Under the pieces are notes generated by a model. That model did not search any database. It was not told the origin of the DNA and worked only from the letters and a program-made list of their open reading frames with translations. This document shows positions 11,708 through 23,900 of a stretch of 64,000 bases of DNA, one piece after another. A program made the translations under genes and the position numbers. Each line of letters begins with the position of its first letter. Within the stretch, counting starts at the first letter, position 1. The stretch comes from Mucor racemosus (lineage: Eukaryota > Mucoromycota > Mucoromycetes > Mucorales > Mucoraceae): assembly GCA_027405735.1 (NCBI GenBank), contig JAPEHQ010000004.1, forward strand, positions 2,232,001 through 2,296,000, read 5' to 3'.

Positions 11708-14552
11708 ATGACAGATACAGAAAAACCAACAACAAGAGACTTTTTGATTCATTTGAATCAAGGAAATTTCCAGGCTGCTATAGATTTGGCCAGCGAATTA
11801 GAATTGGATAAAGATCTCGTTTACAAAGCTCAATGGACAAAACGCATTTTAGAACGCGGCCCACAACTACAATCAAAAGATATTGAACTTTTAAATCTTA
11901 TTCAAGACGATGCTTGGATCACAAACCAATGTCTTGAAATTTGCGTAAATCAACCCGAAGTTCAACAACAAATCTTGACTATTGGTGAATCACGTATACA
12001 GACACTCACAATTCCCATCATCAAAGAGAAACTCGAAAATAAGCAAGCAGTGCAAGACTTGACACCAAATGAAAAAACGTTATTGAGATGTCGATGGTTC
12101 TTTATCAAATATATGGATCGTTTAAACACATTTAAAAAGATTTGGTCCAGTCTTTCATCTACAATGCATCAACAAACAGGCGATGCTTCATTTGCAACTG
12201 CGTATGCTCAATTTCGGGATAGCAATTTGATTGCTCAGGCTATTGAATTTGCTCGCTCAGAAAATCATGTTGCTCTAGATGCTATATTCATGCATCATGG
12301 TAGCGATGTACTTGAACAACGTTTGTTTATTTTATCACAAATTCCAGAAACTGCAGATCCAAGTAGATTTGATTTACCTCATGTCACACATGATCATGAA
12401 GATACTTGGCTAGAAGAACCATGGCGAAAAGAGCAAGATCCTGTAGAACAAGATTGGGTTCAAGATTTAATTCGTTTACAAGTACCAGAAGAAACAGAAT
12501 ATTTGGTTCGTTTGAAAGGAGGAATTGAAGCAACTACATATCCCACATCGGCTTCTGTCATTGCTGATTGGTATATGGATCGTGCTAATGCTGCAGATCG
12601 TATTGGTCTTAGCAGCAATGCATTAGAGATTAGTCGATATGCACAAGTGATGGGAGTTACGGGTATTGACAAGCAGGTATCAGAATACGAATGGCTTTGC
12701 AAATATGTTTATGTTGCCAATCCTAAATTACAACAAGAAGAATCCTATGTTGATTTAGAAAAGTTCCAACACATGTCGAGTTATGAAATTTTAAAAGGAT
12801 TATTAAGCAATACCAATACATCAATTATTGTGGACGATATGTTGAGATTAGCACTACCTTGGATCGAAGTTTGCAAAAAGAGAAAACAGAAAAGCAATGA
12901 TGATGAAAAAGAAGAATTCTTACTTTATCGTTGGTTACTTGATCCTGCCGTAGTAGATCAACATTTAGATTGGTGTTGTGTAGTATTTGAAAATTCCAAG
13001 CCGACTATTGCATTGCAAGATCGCGTTATTAAGGATGATTATGATTTATCTCGACTCGTATTAGCTATTGTATATTCTGGCAACGGGTCCATGGAATACC
13101 TTGTTCGTTTGTTTGAATGTTTACCTATTTTTGATGATATTGACGAAACCTCAAATGATCTAGTAGATATGGCGTCTATTATTCCCAATGCTAATTCTCC
13201 TATGGCTATATTTATGGAATTACAATCTGTGGGAGCTTTTGGGTTAACTCAAATGATGGATACACTGCAAAATCATTTGGGCTCTGCTGAAGTATTGGGT
13301 CGATATAATGCTAATGTTCCGTTGAGATGGTATTTGGAAGATCAATCAATCGACTCTCAGCGTCAATTATGTATTCGTATGTCTTCTCAAGCTGCTGGTG
13401 GCGTTGAATCTGGTGGAGCCAAGTTTGATCGTGATGATGATTGGCGTGAGCTTTTGGATGACATGGTCCGTTTATGTGGTGATGGTCAAGGTATATTTGG
13501 AAAGTTGGACAATGGTGAAATCTTGGAGATCTTTTTCAGTTCATTATTGAGATGCGGCAGTAAGTTTTGGTTTATTTAATCAATCTTCTTACTAATATGT
13601 TTGTGATGTAGGATTTAAACTTGCAAAGGAGCTCATTTTGGGATCTAAAAAAATCCTGGACATCACCAAAGCTGAGCATTTAGTTATTGATGCTGAACGA
13701 GAATTCTTTGATAATGCGACATCTGGCAACATGAACTCTGGAAGCATGAAACAAGCTTGGGATTGTCTTAAAATTTTACCTCCAACCACCGAAATTAAAA
13801 AAGAAATCAATCTTATTGAAGCTACGCATACACTCATCCATGAATACAAAGTACAAGATCGCCCTGGTATCACACTCATGCCAATTCAAATCAGACAATC
13901 AAAAAACAGACTTGAACTCATCTCAAAACTCATCAATAATAAAGTGGGAATGTATCAACATCATGAGCAAGTTTTGGAACTAGTTAGAAAATTGGGCTAT
14001 GGAGATGATTTACTTGCCAAAATAAAGGCATTGGCCATGTTGGCCAGTGCAGCTCTCGTGGAAGAAGATTACTCAGAATCATATAAGCTCTGTCATATCA
14101 CTGTAGCAGCTGCACTCGACAAAAACACATCAAAGCCCAAGAAATATAACGATGAAATTGATCAATCAGCTTGGCAAATTTGTTTTAATTTGGGCAAAGT
14201 GGAGGCTTTTGATGATATAAATCGTCGATTAGATGTATTATCTATGGCAATGACACTGAGTCCAGTAGAAAACATATGTGATGTTTTGGCTGTGTGGAGA
14301 AAATTAGATCAAAATAAACCGGATCAGATTTCTTTGGCTCAGTTAAGCGCAAATAATAACTACAGTAGCAGCAATAATCAAGAAACTGATAAGGGATGGC
14401 AGGGCCTGTTGCAGAATGCTACAAAACAATGGAAGTTGGGTGATCTTTTGTCGGGAGCTGAGCATGACCGTGGTAGTAGAGATGGTGATGGAAGTGGCAA
14501 AAGAAAGAGAGATATCCTACGTGATACTGTTGGTGGCTGGCTCTTTCAGTAA
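11708..14552 (+). CDS. SEC39: Sec39-domain protein, Dsl1 tethering complex (NBAS/SEC39 family)
   Basis: Sec39 (NBAS in animals) is an alpha-solenoid subunit of the Dsl1/NRZ complex, which tethers Golgi-derived COPI vesicles at the endoplasmic reticulum. Two exons (11708-13559 and 13612-14552) join in phase to 930 residues. The protein is helical throughout with no signal peptide. The C-terminal exon carries the part best conserved with NBAS: FKLAKELI, a LVIDAEREFFDNA segment, a CLKILPP stretch, a RPGITLMPIQIRQ segment and a helical repeat ending near SESYKLCHITVAAAL. The N-terminal DLVYKAQW region also fits. The intron is 52 nt, GT-AG, with a ctaat branch-like motif. Family assignment rests on pattern recognition of the Sec39 domain, not on a search. 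Confidence 0.85.
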
Positions 14553-14754
14553 ATACCCCCTCTTATAAAATAAAAACCATTTAGCATATAATGAGTATAA
14601 TAAATAACATATTTAGGTGATGTGGCCGTTAATCATAACATACACATCGTTTTGATATTTTAATGTATATTGCCTTGTAAATTATGATGCGCTAGACTTC
14701 TAGAAAAAGTGTGATCTATTAGCAATGTGTCGTATGATATCAGAAAACTGAACA

Positions 14755-15960
14755 TGCTTTTAGGGTCGACCTTAGGCACTGCTAAACAGATATGAGTTGA
14801 TTGCATTATGCTACCTATTCCTAAATTGATTTTATATCTCGCGAAAGACTCAAAAACGCGTAAAATTCACTGCTTTTTCCTTGAAAACTGGGTCTCACTT
14901 TTCATCCCTGCTCTACTTTTTTTTCTCACTAAATAACACCAAAATAAAAATATATGCTAATGTACCTGAGATGTTCCGTTTTAATCCAAAAATGAGTATT
15001 CGGAAATATCCTGTTTTTTGCAGTTGGTATTAATTTTTCAGTGCTAAGGTTTCAGATATTTTACGCGTTTTTCACTGCTAATGGATTGAAATCTTTGAGG
15101 CTTCATATCTCCAGAAAAAATTAAGCTATACTAACACTTTTTAATAATAAAACTTACTTGTTTGGAAGTGCTCTATAACATATTTCAATACAAAAAATTT
15201 CCGAGCACTTTTGTTTTTTTTTCATTTTTTTGACATTTCGATAGTAGGTTTCAAAATATTGGCTAAATTGAGCAACATTTTTTTTGCATTCATGTCATTA
15301 CGCTCGTTGAGCTTTTTCAGAACCAATTTAGGTTTTTTCAAAATATTGATTTTTCGTGGAGATATCCTCAAAAATGTGTACAAAAATATACCTTCATTTC
15401 TAGCTTCCATTTTTCCCTTATATACCCTCATCCCAAATTCTGAATTTCAAAAAAATCTGGACAAAAATCTTGTTTTCTCTACAAAAAATGCAGCTAGAGA
15501 GTTCAGTAATAGCTCGATCAATGGATAATTCTTTTGTCCATTATTTCAATTAGTTTTATTTTAAATATAATTATAAAAAGTGATGTGTATCTTCAAAAAA
15601 CCTCCAAACTTTCAATTGCATTTTACGCAAAATTTAATGAAAAAGATTTGTTTGAATTTTTTTAGATGGATGCAGAATTTAAAACTCTACAAAAACTATT
15701 TAGTATACCAGGTCGACTTACTTTGCGGTTCATGAGCAATCAAACAATTTTGTTTTTTTCATAATTTTTCGTTGAATTTTTTCGAATCAATTTTGGAACC
15801 CCGTTACTATAGGCTTTAAATCGTGGTATGAGCTATTATTTTGATTATCTCGACGAAAAATTAACTTTTTTCGCTTAAACAAAAAATACAGAATAGTTTT
15901 CAGTTGGGTCTATCTTGTGAATACAAGAATTTGTTGCCTTAATTTGGTGCTCAATTTTCT
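14755..15960 (+). repeat. Repeat A copy 1
   Basis: This is a roughly 1.2 kb dispersed repeat also present at about 29975-31230 and 59870-60965 in the same orientation. Shared blocks include tatctcacgaaagactca (with one change here), tgtacctgagatgtt, gatatcctcaaaaatgtgta, ttctctac(a/g)aaaaatgcagct and tatctcgacgaaaaatta. By eye the copies are diverged by roughly 15-25 percent with indels. No terminal repeats, target duplications or recognisable transposase were found, so the element class is unknown. Confidence 0.8.
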
Positions 15961-16191
15961 CAATCGAATTTAGATAAATATTAAGCTGGTGCACTAGTGC
16001 ATTTATGTTCTGTTATTGACTCTTCTATTTTCAGATAGATATCAATGGCCCATAGAGGGAAGGTAAATCTTCTTTGAAGATTTGACATAATTAGACTCAA
16101 TATTGGGTGAAAATGTTTGAAAACTATTTGAAAACCACCTGAAACATTAGTTGTGGTTTATTGTACCTGAGAGTTGTATCGTAATTGTCAG

Positions 16192-16365
16192 TAATCTATC
16201 AGAGTTAGGAATAGCCGAATTACCAATTTAGAACATTTGTCAAAGCATGACGTTTAACATGTAAATCAGACAATGCTGCATTTAATACGTCTACCATCAT
16301 GCTACTATTAGATCATAGAAGCATGTCTCCATTATATTCGTGCAAGATCCATATGTTCATTCTTG
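16192..16365 (+). repeat. Truncated, diverged solo LTR
   Basis: Positions from taatctatcagagttagg to about 16365 match the first ~170 bp of the solo LTR at 33628-33924, including ccgaattaccaatttagaac and catcatgctactatt. The 3' half, with the TATA box and terminal CA, is missing or too diverged to see. It is an old relic of the same LTR family. Confidence 0.65.
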
Positions 16366-17784
16366 TGGCAAATCAGTTAATTTGTCCGTGATTTAAGGTT
16401 TATTTTAAGCTTCTTTATTTGCATTATCAAGACGGTCTTTTAATGCCTGTTTTTTGACATATTTATTAATGATCTGCATAGAACAATTCTAATCTTGGTC
16501 TATGTATTTCTTCAATTTATTTTATGGATCGATTTGTTTTGTTTTTATTATTCGGTTTATTTTATTGTATGTTAAGTTATTAATATTTTTGTATATACTG
16601 TTAAACTCATGTCATCTATATTTGAATATTAGAACATGGCTTTCTGTGAGATATCGTTTAATTTCTTTTGTGGGAAAATAGTATCTTAGTTCATCATATT
16701 GCGAAAATGTTAGAAAGACAAAAGGTAAGCAATGCAGTAACATATATCAAGCACAATAAAATATAAATTAGAAATAATCCTTTAAAACGCTGAATCAAGC
16801 TCACTGTTTAAATAAAACGGATTCTGCAAGCATTATCCGTAAAAAAAGATATATCATTATTGATAAAACAGATATTATTATATTGAAGTTTGAAATATCG
16901 CAAATATAACGGTATTATAGTGTATATATTATACGCCGAGTGATCGGTTGTTACACTATTTGATATGGACTTATTGCATTACTGTACCACACTGATAATT
17001 TAAGCTATGATCTTATGACTTAACCTTGCTAAAATGTGTTCTTTCTACTGGTGCCATAAATTACGCTTTTTGATATACAACAGAATGGTGGTTATTTTTG
17101 TAACGTATATTTCCTTATCTTTATGCGTTCATTGATACATTATCATTTTAAATGGCCAAAGCAAATTAGAATATTCATTTTTTCCCTTCGTTGTCTCTGT
17201 TATGGGTTGATGTGAATTGGTATAAGCATCTTATCTCTCCGGAAAAAAGTATGGTTTACTTCCTGGTATATTTACACAATGCGTGATACATGCAGGACTA
17301 AATTATATTGCATTTATTACTGTTCAGATATCAAATTACGTTAGAGTACAGAAGAAGATGAGTGTATTTTGTTTGTCCTTTGTGTCTTCTTGCTCTCGAA
17401 TGCATATCAAATCTACCGAGTATAAATCAGGTACATTTCTTTATCTTGAATCATTTACAAAATGTCCGCTTCAAATTTCCAAAAAGATCATTATGACTAA
17501 TGCAAATGCGTGAGATTTTTTATTTTGTCTTTTTTTCTAGGCACATTTTATGATACAAAACCGCAAACAAAACTACATTTAAACAGTGATTAAAGCAGCA
17601 TGGATCTTCATATAATATTATATTATGGCACCATTGCCTTCTTTATGTACATCCTATTGAAGCTTCGTCGATTATTCAAGTCGCGTAAACGTCTTAGTAA
17701 AAACCTTAGAGCCCAACTGCAATGATGATTATCTTAGATTGATAATTTGTTACGCAGAAATCGATCAAGAACTCCATCTATGCG

Positions 17785-17792
17785 TATATAAA
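17785..17792 (+). promoter_or_regulatory. TATA-like element of the DDAH gene
   Basis: TATATAAA lies about 100 bp upstream of the DDAH start codon. Confidence 0.45.
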
Positions 17793-17892
17793 CAATATCT
17801 TTTTTCTCACAATTATAAAAGTCGAATATATTTTTTATCCTTCTTTAATATTACTTTTTATTTATTTATTTTTATTTACATAAACATACAAA

Positions 17893-18845
17893 ATGTACGC
17901 CATTGTTCGTAATTTACCCTCAAGTTTTGCTAGTTGTGTTACTTCTGTCGATAACAATAACGATCCTATTGATATTTCATTAGCACAGAAACAACACGAT
18001 GATTATGTAAATGTCATCAGGGAGCATGTCAAGCAAGTAATTGAGGTTCCTGCTGATGAAGAACATCCTGGTAAGTTTATTTACATTCGTAAATGAGGAT
18101 TTGGGCATTAAAAAAAAAGGTTTGCTGTACGCACACAGATTGTTGTTTTGTCGAGGATAATGCAATCGTTGTTGAGGATAAAGCTATTATTAACTTCCTC
18201 GGCGCTGAGTCTCGTCGCAAGGAGGTCTCTGGAGTTGAAAAAGCATTAAAGGAGGCATGTGTATTATATAAATATAGAAATTTTCTACCAAGTGATATTA
18301 ATAGTTGCTTTATATAGGTTCCTGTCATTAAGGACATTGTTCATATGCATGATATTGATCCAGAAGCTACTTTGGATGGTGGAGATGTTTTGTATACTGG
18401 TAAACATCTTTTGATTGGACTCTCGCATCGCACAAACCAACGTGGTGCAGATGTTTTATCCCAGGTTTTTTCTGAAAAATGTCCAGTCTACACTATAACA
18501 AGCCTTTTAAATCATGATTCTTTACATTTCAAATGTATTGTTAGCATGTTGGACGATCATACCTTGTTAATTACAGATCATAAGGCTGGTCGTGATGTAC
18601 AAGAAGAAATCAACCAATATACAAACAATCACTATCAATTTATTCATGTGCCCGAACAAGTTCCTTCCAATATTCTTAGTTTAGATGGTGGTAAATTCAT
18701 TATTTACCAACAAAATTTCCCTGAATCTGAAAAGATCATTCTTGAAGAATTACAACAAAAGCGTGGCGTTCAAGTGAAATCACTTTGCATGAGTGAATTG
18801 ATCAAGGCAGATGGAGCATTGACATGTTGTTCGATTCTAGTTTAA
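17893..18845 (+). CDS. N(G),N(G)-dimethylarginine dimethylaminohydrolase (DDAH)
   Basis: DDAH hydrolyses asymmetric dimethylarginine and monomethylarginine to citrulline plus methylamines. It belongs to the pentein/amidinotransferase superfamily and is cytosolic. Exons 17893-18070, 18139-18254 and 18318-18845 give 273 residues (human DDAH1 has 285). Family features: CCFVEDNAIV near residues 60-70, TLDGGDVLYTG (116-126), GLSHRTNQRGAD (131-142), the probable catalytic His in SLHFKC (H167), and the C-terminal DGALTCCSILV with the CC pair at 268-269 that holds the nucleophilic cysteine. The second intron has a GC donor (GAG|gcatgt at 18255); a weaker GT donor 6 nt downstream would add Ala-Cys and also keeps frame. 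A TATA-like box lies about 100 bp upstream. Confidence 0.93.
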
Positions 18846-19207
18846 TAAATGACCTCATGGTGATGTTCTTTTTTTTCTATGGTTTGTTTGTATGTTTGCA
18901 AGTGTTTAATGCGTTTTATTTACTGTGTGTAACTGAGCGAATTTTCTTCTATAAATGTATATATTGTACAAATAATTTTTAATACTTTATTTCTAGATGA
19001 AAGGAGTTGTTTTTAAGTGTATTTCATTATAATGATATATATAAAAAAAAGGGGATCTGGTTGGAACAGGACACACGTATCAAAAGCCGAAGTAAAAAGA
19101 AAAAAAGACAGAGAAATGTCTATGTTATACTTTGCCTAAAAAAAGTTAAAAATAGGAGGAAATAGGGCCATGCACATACGAATAATACTTGTCAATGCAT
19201 GCAATAC

Positions 19208-19215
19208 TATATAAA
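19208..19215 (+). promoter_or_regulatory. TATA box of the TLDc gene
   Basis: TATATAAA lies 58-65 bp upstream of the start codon, a typical distance for a fungal TATA element with a short leader. Confidence 0.5.
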
Positions 19216-19272
19216 GGAGTTTTGGGGGTTATTAGAAAGAAAAAAACCTTCTTTTCTTTCCCCAAATAAATT

Positions 19273-19588
19273 ATGAAAAAACTTTCATCCATTTCCGCAA
19301 CATCTTCTACTACTGATCGCCATCACCATCAACAGCCACACCACCACCACCACCACCATTCTTATTCTTTTTCGCATAGTAAGAAGAAAGAACGTTTATT
19401 TCCATTACATCGTTCTATTACAGAAGATGATAAATACCAAAACAGCAATGCATCTCCAATCACAAAGTTTGTACGTAAATTATTGGGTATGTAGCATACA
19501 TTTTTCACATCAAGAATTTATTTTAATTTAATATTTTACAATTAGGTTTGGCTGGTCCATCGTCATTTTCCTTGAATAATGCCTCAGC

Positions 19589-19628
<40 letters not shown>

Positions 19629-20775
19629 GCAGCAACAAGACCAAAATCATGGCACAAGTCTAGATCGACTACATCCATCACAAAAAGCTCTGTAACATCA
19701 TCATACCAACACACAACATTACATGCTTGTTCTTCTGCTGAAATCTCTTCGGCCTCGTCAATTGTAGCAAGGAAACCAACTGCCATTACTATTGTTACAC
19801 CTAAACCTTGTATACTATCCTCATCCGTCGTGGAATGGGACCAGCTAGAAGACGATGTAATCTCAGTTTCTTCATCGGAGTCCTCTACAACCAGTACAAG
19901 TGGAACTATTCATAGTTCAATTTCTTCAATTTCTAACACCAAACCAACATCAGCTGCAGTAGATGCGCTTGTCATTGCTAGTTTATTGCCTTCAACTACT
20001 ACAAAAACAAGATCAAATGAATTTGATGATATGCCATCAATTAATTTAATTGGTCGTCAATATGATACAAAAACTGCTGTCTTGACAGAAACAATAGCTG
20101 AAATGGTGAGAATATTACCATGTTTGTATATATCTTGTGTATATATAACTAAACATTTGCTTATCTTAGGTTCGTCCTTATATTCCCAGAAGATTTAGAA
20201 TTGCACAAAAATGGAATCTTTTATATAGTTTAGATCAACATGGTGTTAGTCTAGCAACCCTTTACTTTTGTATGAAGAATTATGATGGGCCATGTATCAT
20301 GATCATAAAAGACGCAGAAGAACAGGCAAGACTAGAATCGTTTGCTGCATTAATTGATTATTAATAATGTTGTTTTTTTTATAGATATTTGGTGCTTATT
20401 TATCACATCCATTTTCATCACAAAGTCATTATTATGGTACAGGAGAATGGTATGCATTACATTTATGTGTGTGTGTGTGTGTGAACTTGTTGTATATTAA
20501 CATGACACTATAGTTTTTTATGGAAATTAAATCAACAACAACAGCAACAACCAAAAATCAAAGTTTTCCCATGGACAGGAAAAAATGATTATATGATGTT
20601 GTCAGATTCAGAATTTATAGCAATAGGAGGTGGAGATGGTAAATTTGGTCTTTGGTTAAACTCTGAATTCGATAAAGGATATAGTAATACATGTCCTACT
20701 TTTGATAACGAAAGTTTAGGTTTGGAACCAGAATTTCAATGCATGGAAATGGAAATTTGGGGCCTTTGTACATAA
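19273..20775 (+). CDS. TLDc-domain protein (Oxr1 family)
   Basis: TLDc proteins protect against oxidative stress, and yeast Oxr1 and several animal members bind the V-ATPase. Exons 19273-19486, 19546-20105, 20170-20325, 20385-20449 and 20514-20775 give 418 residues. The first ~250 residues are low-complexity, with His-rich, poly-Thr (from a CAA-type tract read as ACA) and Ser-rich stretches. The TLDc domain fills about 259-418: RPYIPRRFRIAQKWNLLYS, DQHGVSLATLY, the core IFGAYLSHPF...HYYGTGE, FPWTGKNDYMM, EFIAIGGGDGKFGLWL, and the closing MEIWGLC. The third intron uses a perfect GC donor (CAG|gcaaga at 20326); no GT in that stretch keeps the TLDc frame. It is tail-to-tail with RAV1, 221 bp between stop codons. 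Confidence 0.9.
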
Positions 20776-20996
20776 GAGATATCACTGTAATGTATTCTCC
20801 TTTTTATTAATTTCAATAGTATATTGCCACCCATTATTATTATTATTATTATTATTATATAATATAATATATATATATATATATTCCCCTATATCATATC
20901 ATCATATTATAACAAATAAAAGAATGGATTTTTGATCAATCTCCACCCCTTGCATATGAAAAAGAATATCAAGAAACATTTTATTTGCATTCTGCT
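20776..20996. other. Shared 3' intergenic region TLDc/RAV1
   Basis: This is a convergent 221-bp spacer with an ATT trinucleotide run and a TA run near 20837-20884, followed by possible polyadenylation signals (aataaa near 20916). The two transcripts may overlap here. Confidence 0.45.
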
Positions 20997-23900
20997 TTAA
21001 TGTACAAAAGATCTTTTGCATTTAATAATACCATTAGGCCCAGATGTATAAATATCATCGTTGAAAAGTTGTATTTGAGTAACGCCAAATGCTTTAAGCT
21101 AATATAAAAAAGGTATTAGTTTGTTGTATATGAACATTTTAGCTTACACTCACTGGAATTCGGTTAAACGTCGGCGCAAGGAATCGATTTCTTGGTTGAA
21201 TATCAAATGATTGTCGAAGTTTATATGTACTGACATCCCAAATCTAGTAGATAGAATATATATATATATATATCAGTAAAAAAATCTATACATAACACAT
21301 TGCACATATAATGTACCTTGAGTTCTCCATCAATTGATCCTGTAATCAAGGATTTGGTTTCTGGATCTATCGAAATAGATCGGATTCTAGATTGATGTGC
21401 TGTAAATGTATGCATTGAAGTGGAACGTTGTCTTAGATCAGAAACAACAATCTCGCCCCTTTTTCCACCTGAAAATAGTAATTGGCTGTTTGGTTCATAT
21501 GTTATTGCATATGCACCACCTTCATGACCAGGTAGAGCTATTCACATTGTAAATTATCATGGGAAATTTGTATAAATCACAAATTAAACTTACTAGAAAC
21601 CATTGCTTTTGACGGTGGTAACAATGTATCCCATAAACATACATGATCACGTCTACTACTTTAAGAGTTAGACTATCCCAGTATTAAGATACATTTAATT
21701 TGCTTACCTTCTACTCATTGTAACCGAGGTGCCTGCTGTAGCAATTAAACTACTCGAATTAATAAATGTAAAATCTCTTGTTGCTTTAGAATGACAATTC
21801 AGAGTCTAATAAATATTTTGATTAACATACATGTATACAAATACAGAATAAATATTACATAATAAGGCTTGTTTGAGTGCGCATGAGCATCAAATCTCCA
21901 CAAACATAAATTTCCAGCTGTATCTCCTGCGCCAAACTTTTGTCCAAACTGATCAAAATGAATTCTAGTTGCCTTTCCTTGGCATCCATAATAACTTGCT
22001 ATTTCTCTTTCTTGTCCAAATTGCCATAAAATAGCACTCGGTCCTCCGTTATTGACTTCGCATCCAGTTATATCTATTACAATAAAGAAATTAAATCTTA
22101 TGCTATCTTCTGTATTGAATAAATACATACAAAATGGGTATTGTGGGTGAGTCTCTGCACAGCTTGCAGAAATATTTCGTCTCAACGATATCTACCAACA
22201 AACAAACAAACAAATATGAGTTAATGTCATTTCAACATGAATCAAATGCTCATTATTATGACTTACCATCTTTTCTCGCTCGGCATTGTCAATTGGAGCC
22301 GGGCTTGCATTAGCTGGTGTTCTAGCATTATCCGAGCCCTTTGTCAATGATCTTCTTAAAGAATCATGCAAATGTTCTAAATTCAAACTTTGTGGAACTT
22401 TTTGAACATGCTCATCAAATGTACGACTTCCTGCTGGTGATACAAGTGGTGATGAATTACCAGATACTCGAGATGAAGATGCAGTTGGGAATGGTTTGCG
22501 CACAGTCTGTTGTTGTTGTTGTTGTTTTGCTGTTGTACTTGTATTAATCGACTCATGGTCATTGTCAGATGAATCAGTGTCATCTTCTTCAGTGTCAGGA
22601 TAACTGTCTAAATGATGATCTTGCCCAAGACCCGAGGAAGATACTGATCGAGTTCTGATCAAAGGCTAAACATTGAATGATGTTTAGTATTAGGCTTTGT
22701 AAATCCAAACAAGTACTTACAGTGCCAATATTGCTCATTACTTTTGTTAGATCAATTTCTTGAATTTCGGATTTCAAGCAAACTGCCATTGTATCCTTTG
22801 TAGACTATTTTGTATGCAAGTTAGATATTTTTGACATTTTGGTTTAGTATTTTACTAACCGAATTCATGCTAAATGCATAAACTGTGGTTGCTGAATTAT
22901 ATACAGTACGGAATTGATCAAATTGGTCATCGGCCAATACATTGACACTGGATGCCTGGTAAATAAAAACAGTTCAATATACAATATAAATCAAATATTG
23001 CATTAGTATCGACTTACTGCAGCATTAACAAATGGCAAAAGTCTATCAAAAGAACTAAGACTTTTGATCGAATGCCAGTATTTCTTTTGTCGAAGTGTTT
23101 TGAATTGTCGCAATACATTATCTAATGTTTGAAGCATTAGACTACCAAATTAGATACAAATCATCATACTTACGACGAGTTAAATCATCTTTTAGTTCAT
23201 TCAAGATCTTTTCCTTTATACAGTTTACTCTATATGCTACTGGATCTAATAATGTAGTCCAGATGAAATCCGATAATTGCTCTATAGATATATATATATT
23301 AGATGGTGCCAATTCTAGAAAAAACCACCAGATAACTTACCACTCAAACTGCTATGTCTTCCTTGACATTGCATAGCATGCTCAATAGCAGACAACACAT
23401 AATTAAGTGTAGCCACCTCTAAAATATTAGCGCCTGCTGACTTATCCTTTGAATCCAACAAGGGTCTATATATTTCCTCGTTCATATCGAAACCAAACAT
23501 GCTTCCTTCTGAAAAGCTTTCAAAATCATCTGCCATCATATCAACCATCTTTGTATCATTCTTTATCAATTGAGCAAAGCAATTTGTTAATGCGGTATCA
23601 CTTCCGTTAGAACCAAGAGCTTCCAAGAAAAATTTAAAATGATAAATCAATGGCCAACAACTTTCATAATGACGTTCTTGTAGCGTAATGAGGATAATAC
23701 TGATAAACGTTGTTAAAGCGATTTGTCTAGTTGTCGAAGCTGCTGTTTCTGGATTGCAGTAACGAGCACGTAAATCGTTCCAAATAGGAAACGTTTTAAT
23801 AACATGTCTAATGCAGTTGAATGATTGTTTAGTCATATTGTATGAAAAGGGGAAGCGGGGGAGGAGGGGGGGGGGAGTGGAGGAGAAAAGCAGGAGAGAA

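Larger units (their letters stand above)
14553..17892. other. Intergenic region with repeat A and an LTR remnant
   Basis: Apart from repeat A (about 14755-15960) and the LTR fragment at 16192-16365, the region is AT-rich and shows no gene. The open frame at 15211-15528 lies inside repeat A and only reflects the repeat. The last 110 bp hold a TATA-like element for the DDAH gene. Confidence 0.5.

Noticed and set aside
15211..15528. 105-residue frame, similar to frames near 30543 and 60426
   Set aside because: All three lie at the same place in repeat A; similarity follows from the repeat. No codon-bias or family evidence by eye, so not called as genes.
18093..18337. Open frames overlapping DDAH exon 2 on both strands
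   Set aside because: The plus frame is DDAH exon 2 read through the flanking introns; the minus frame is antisense shadow.
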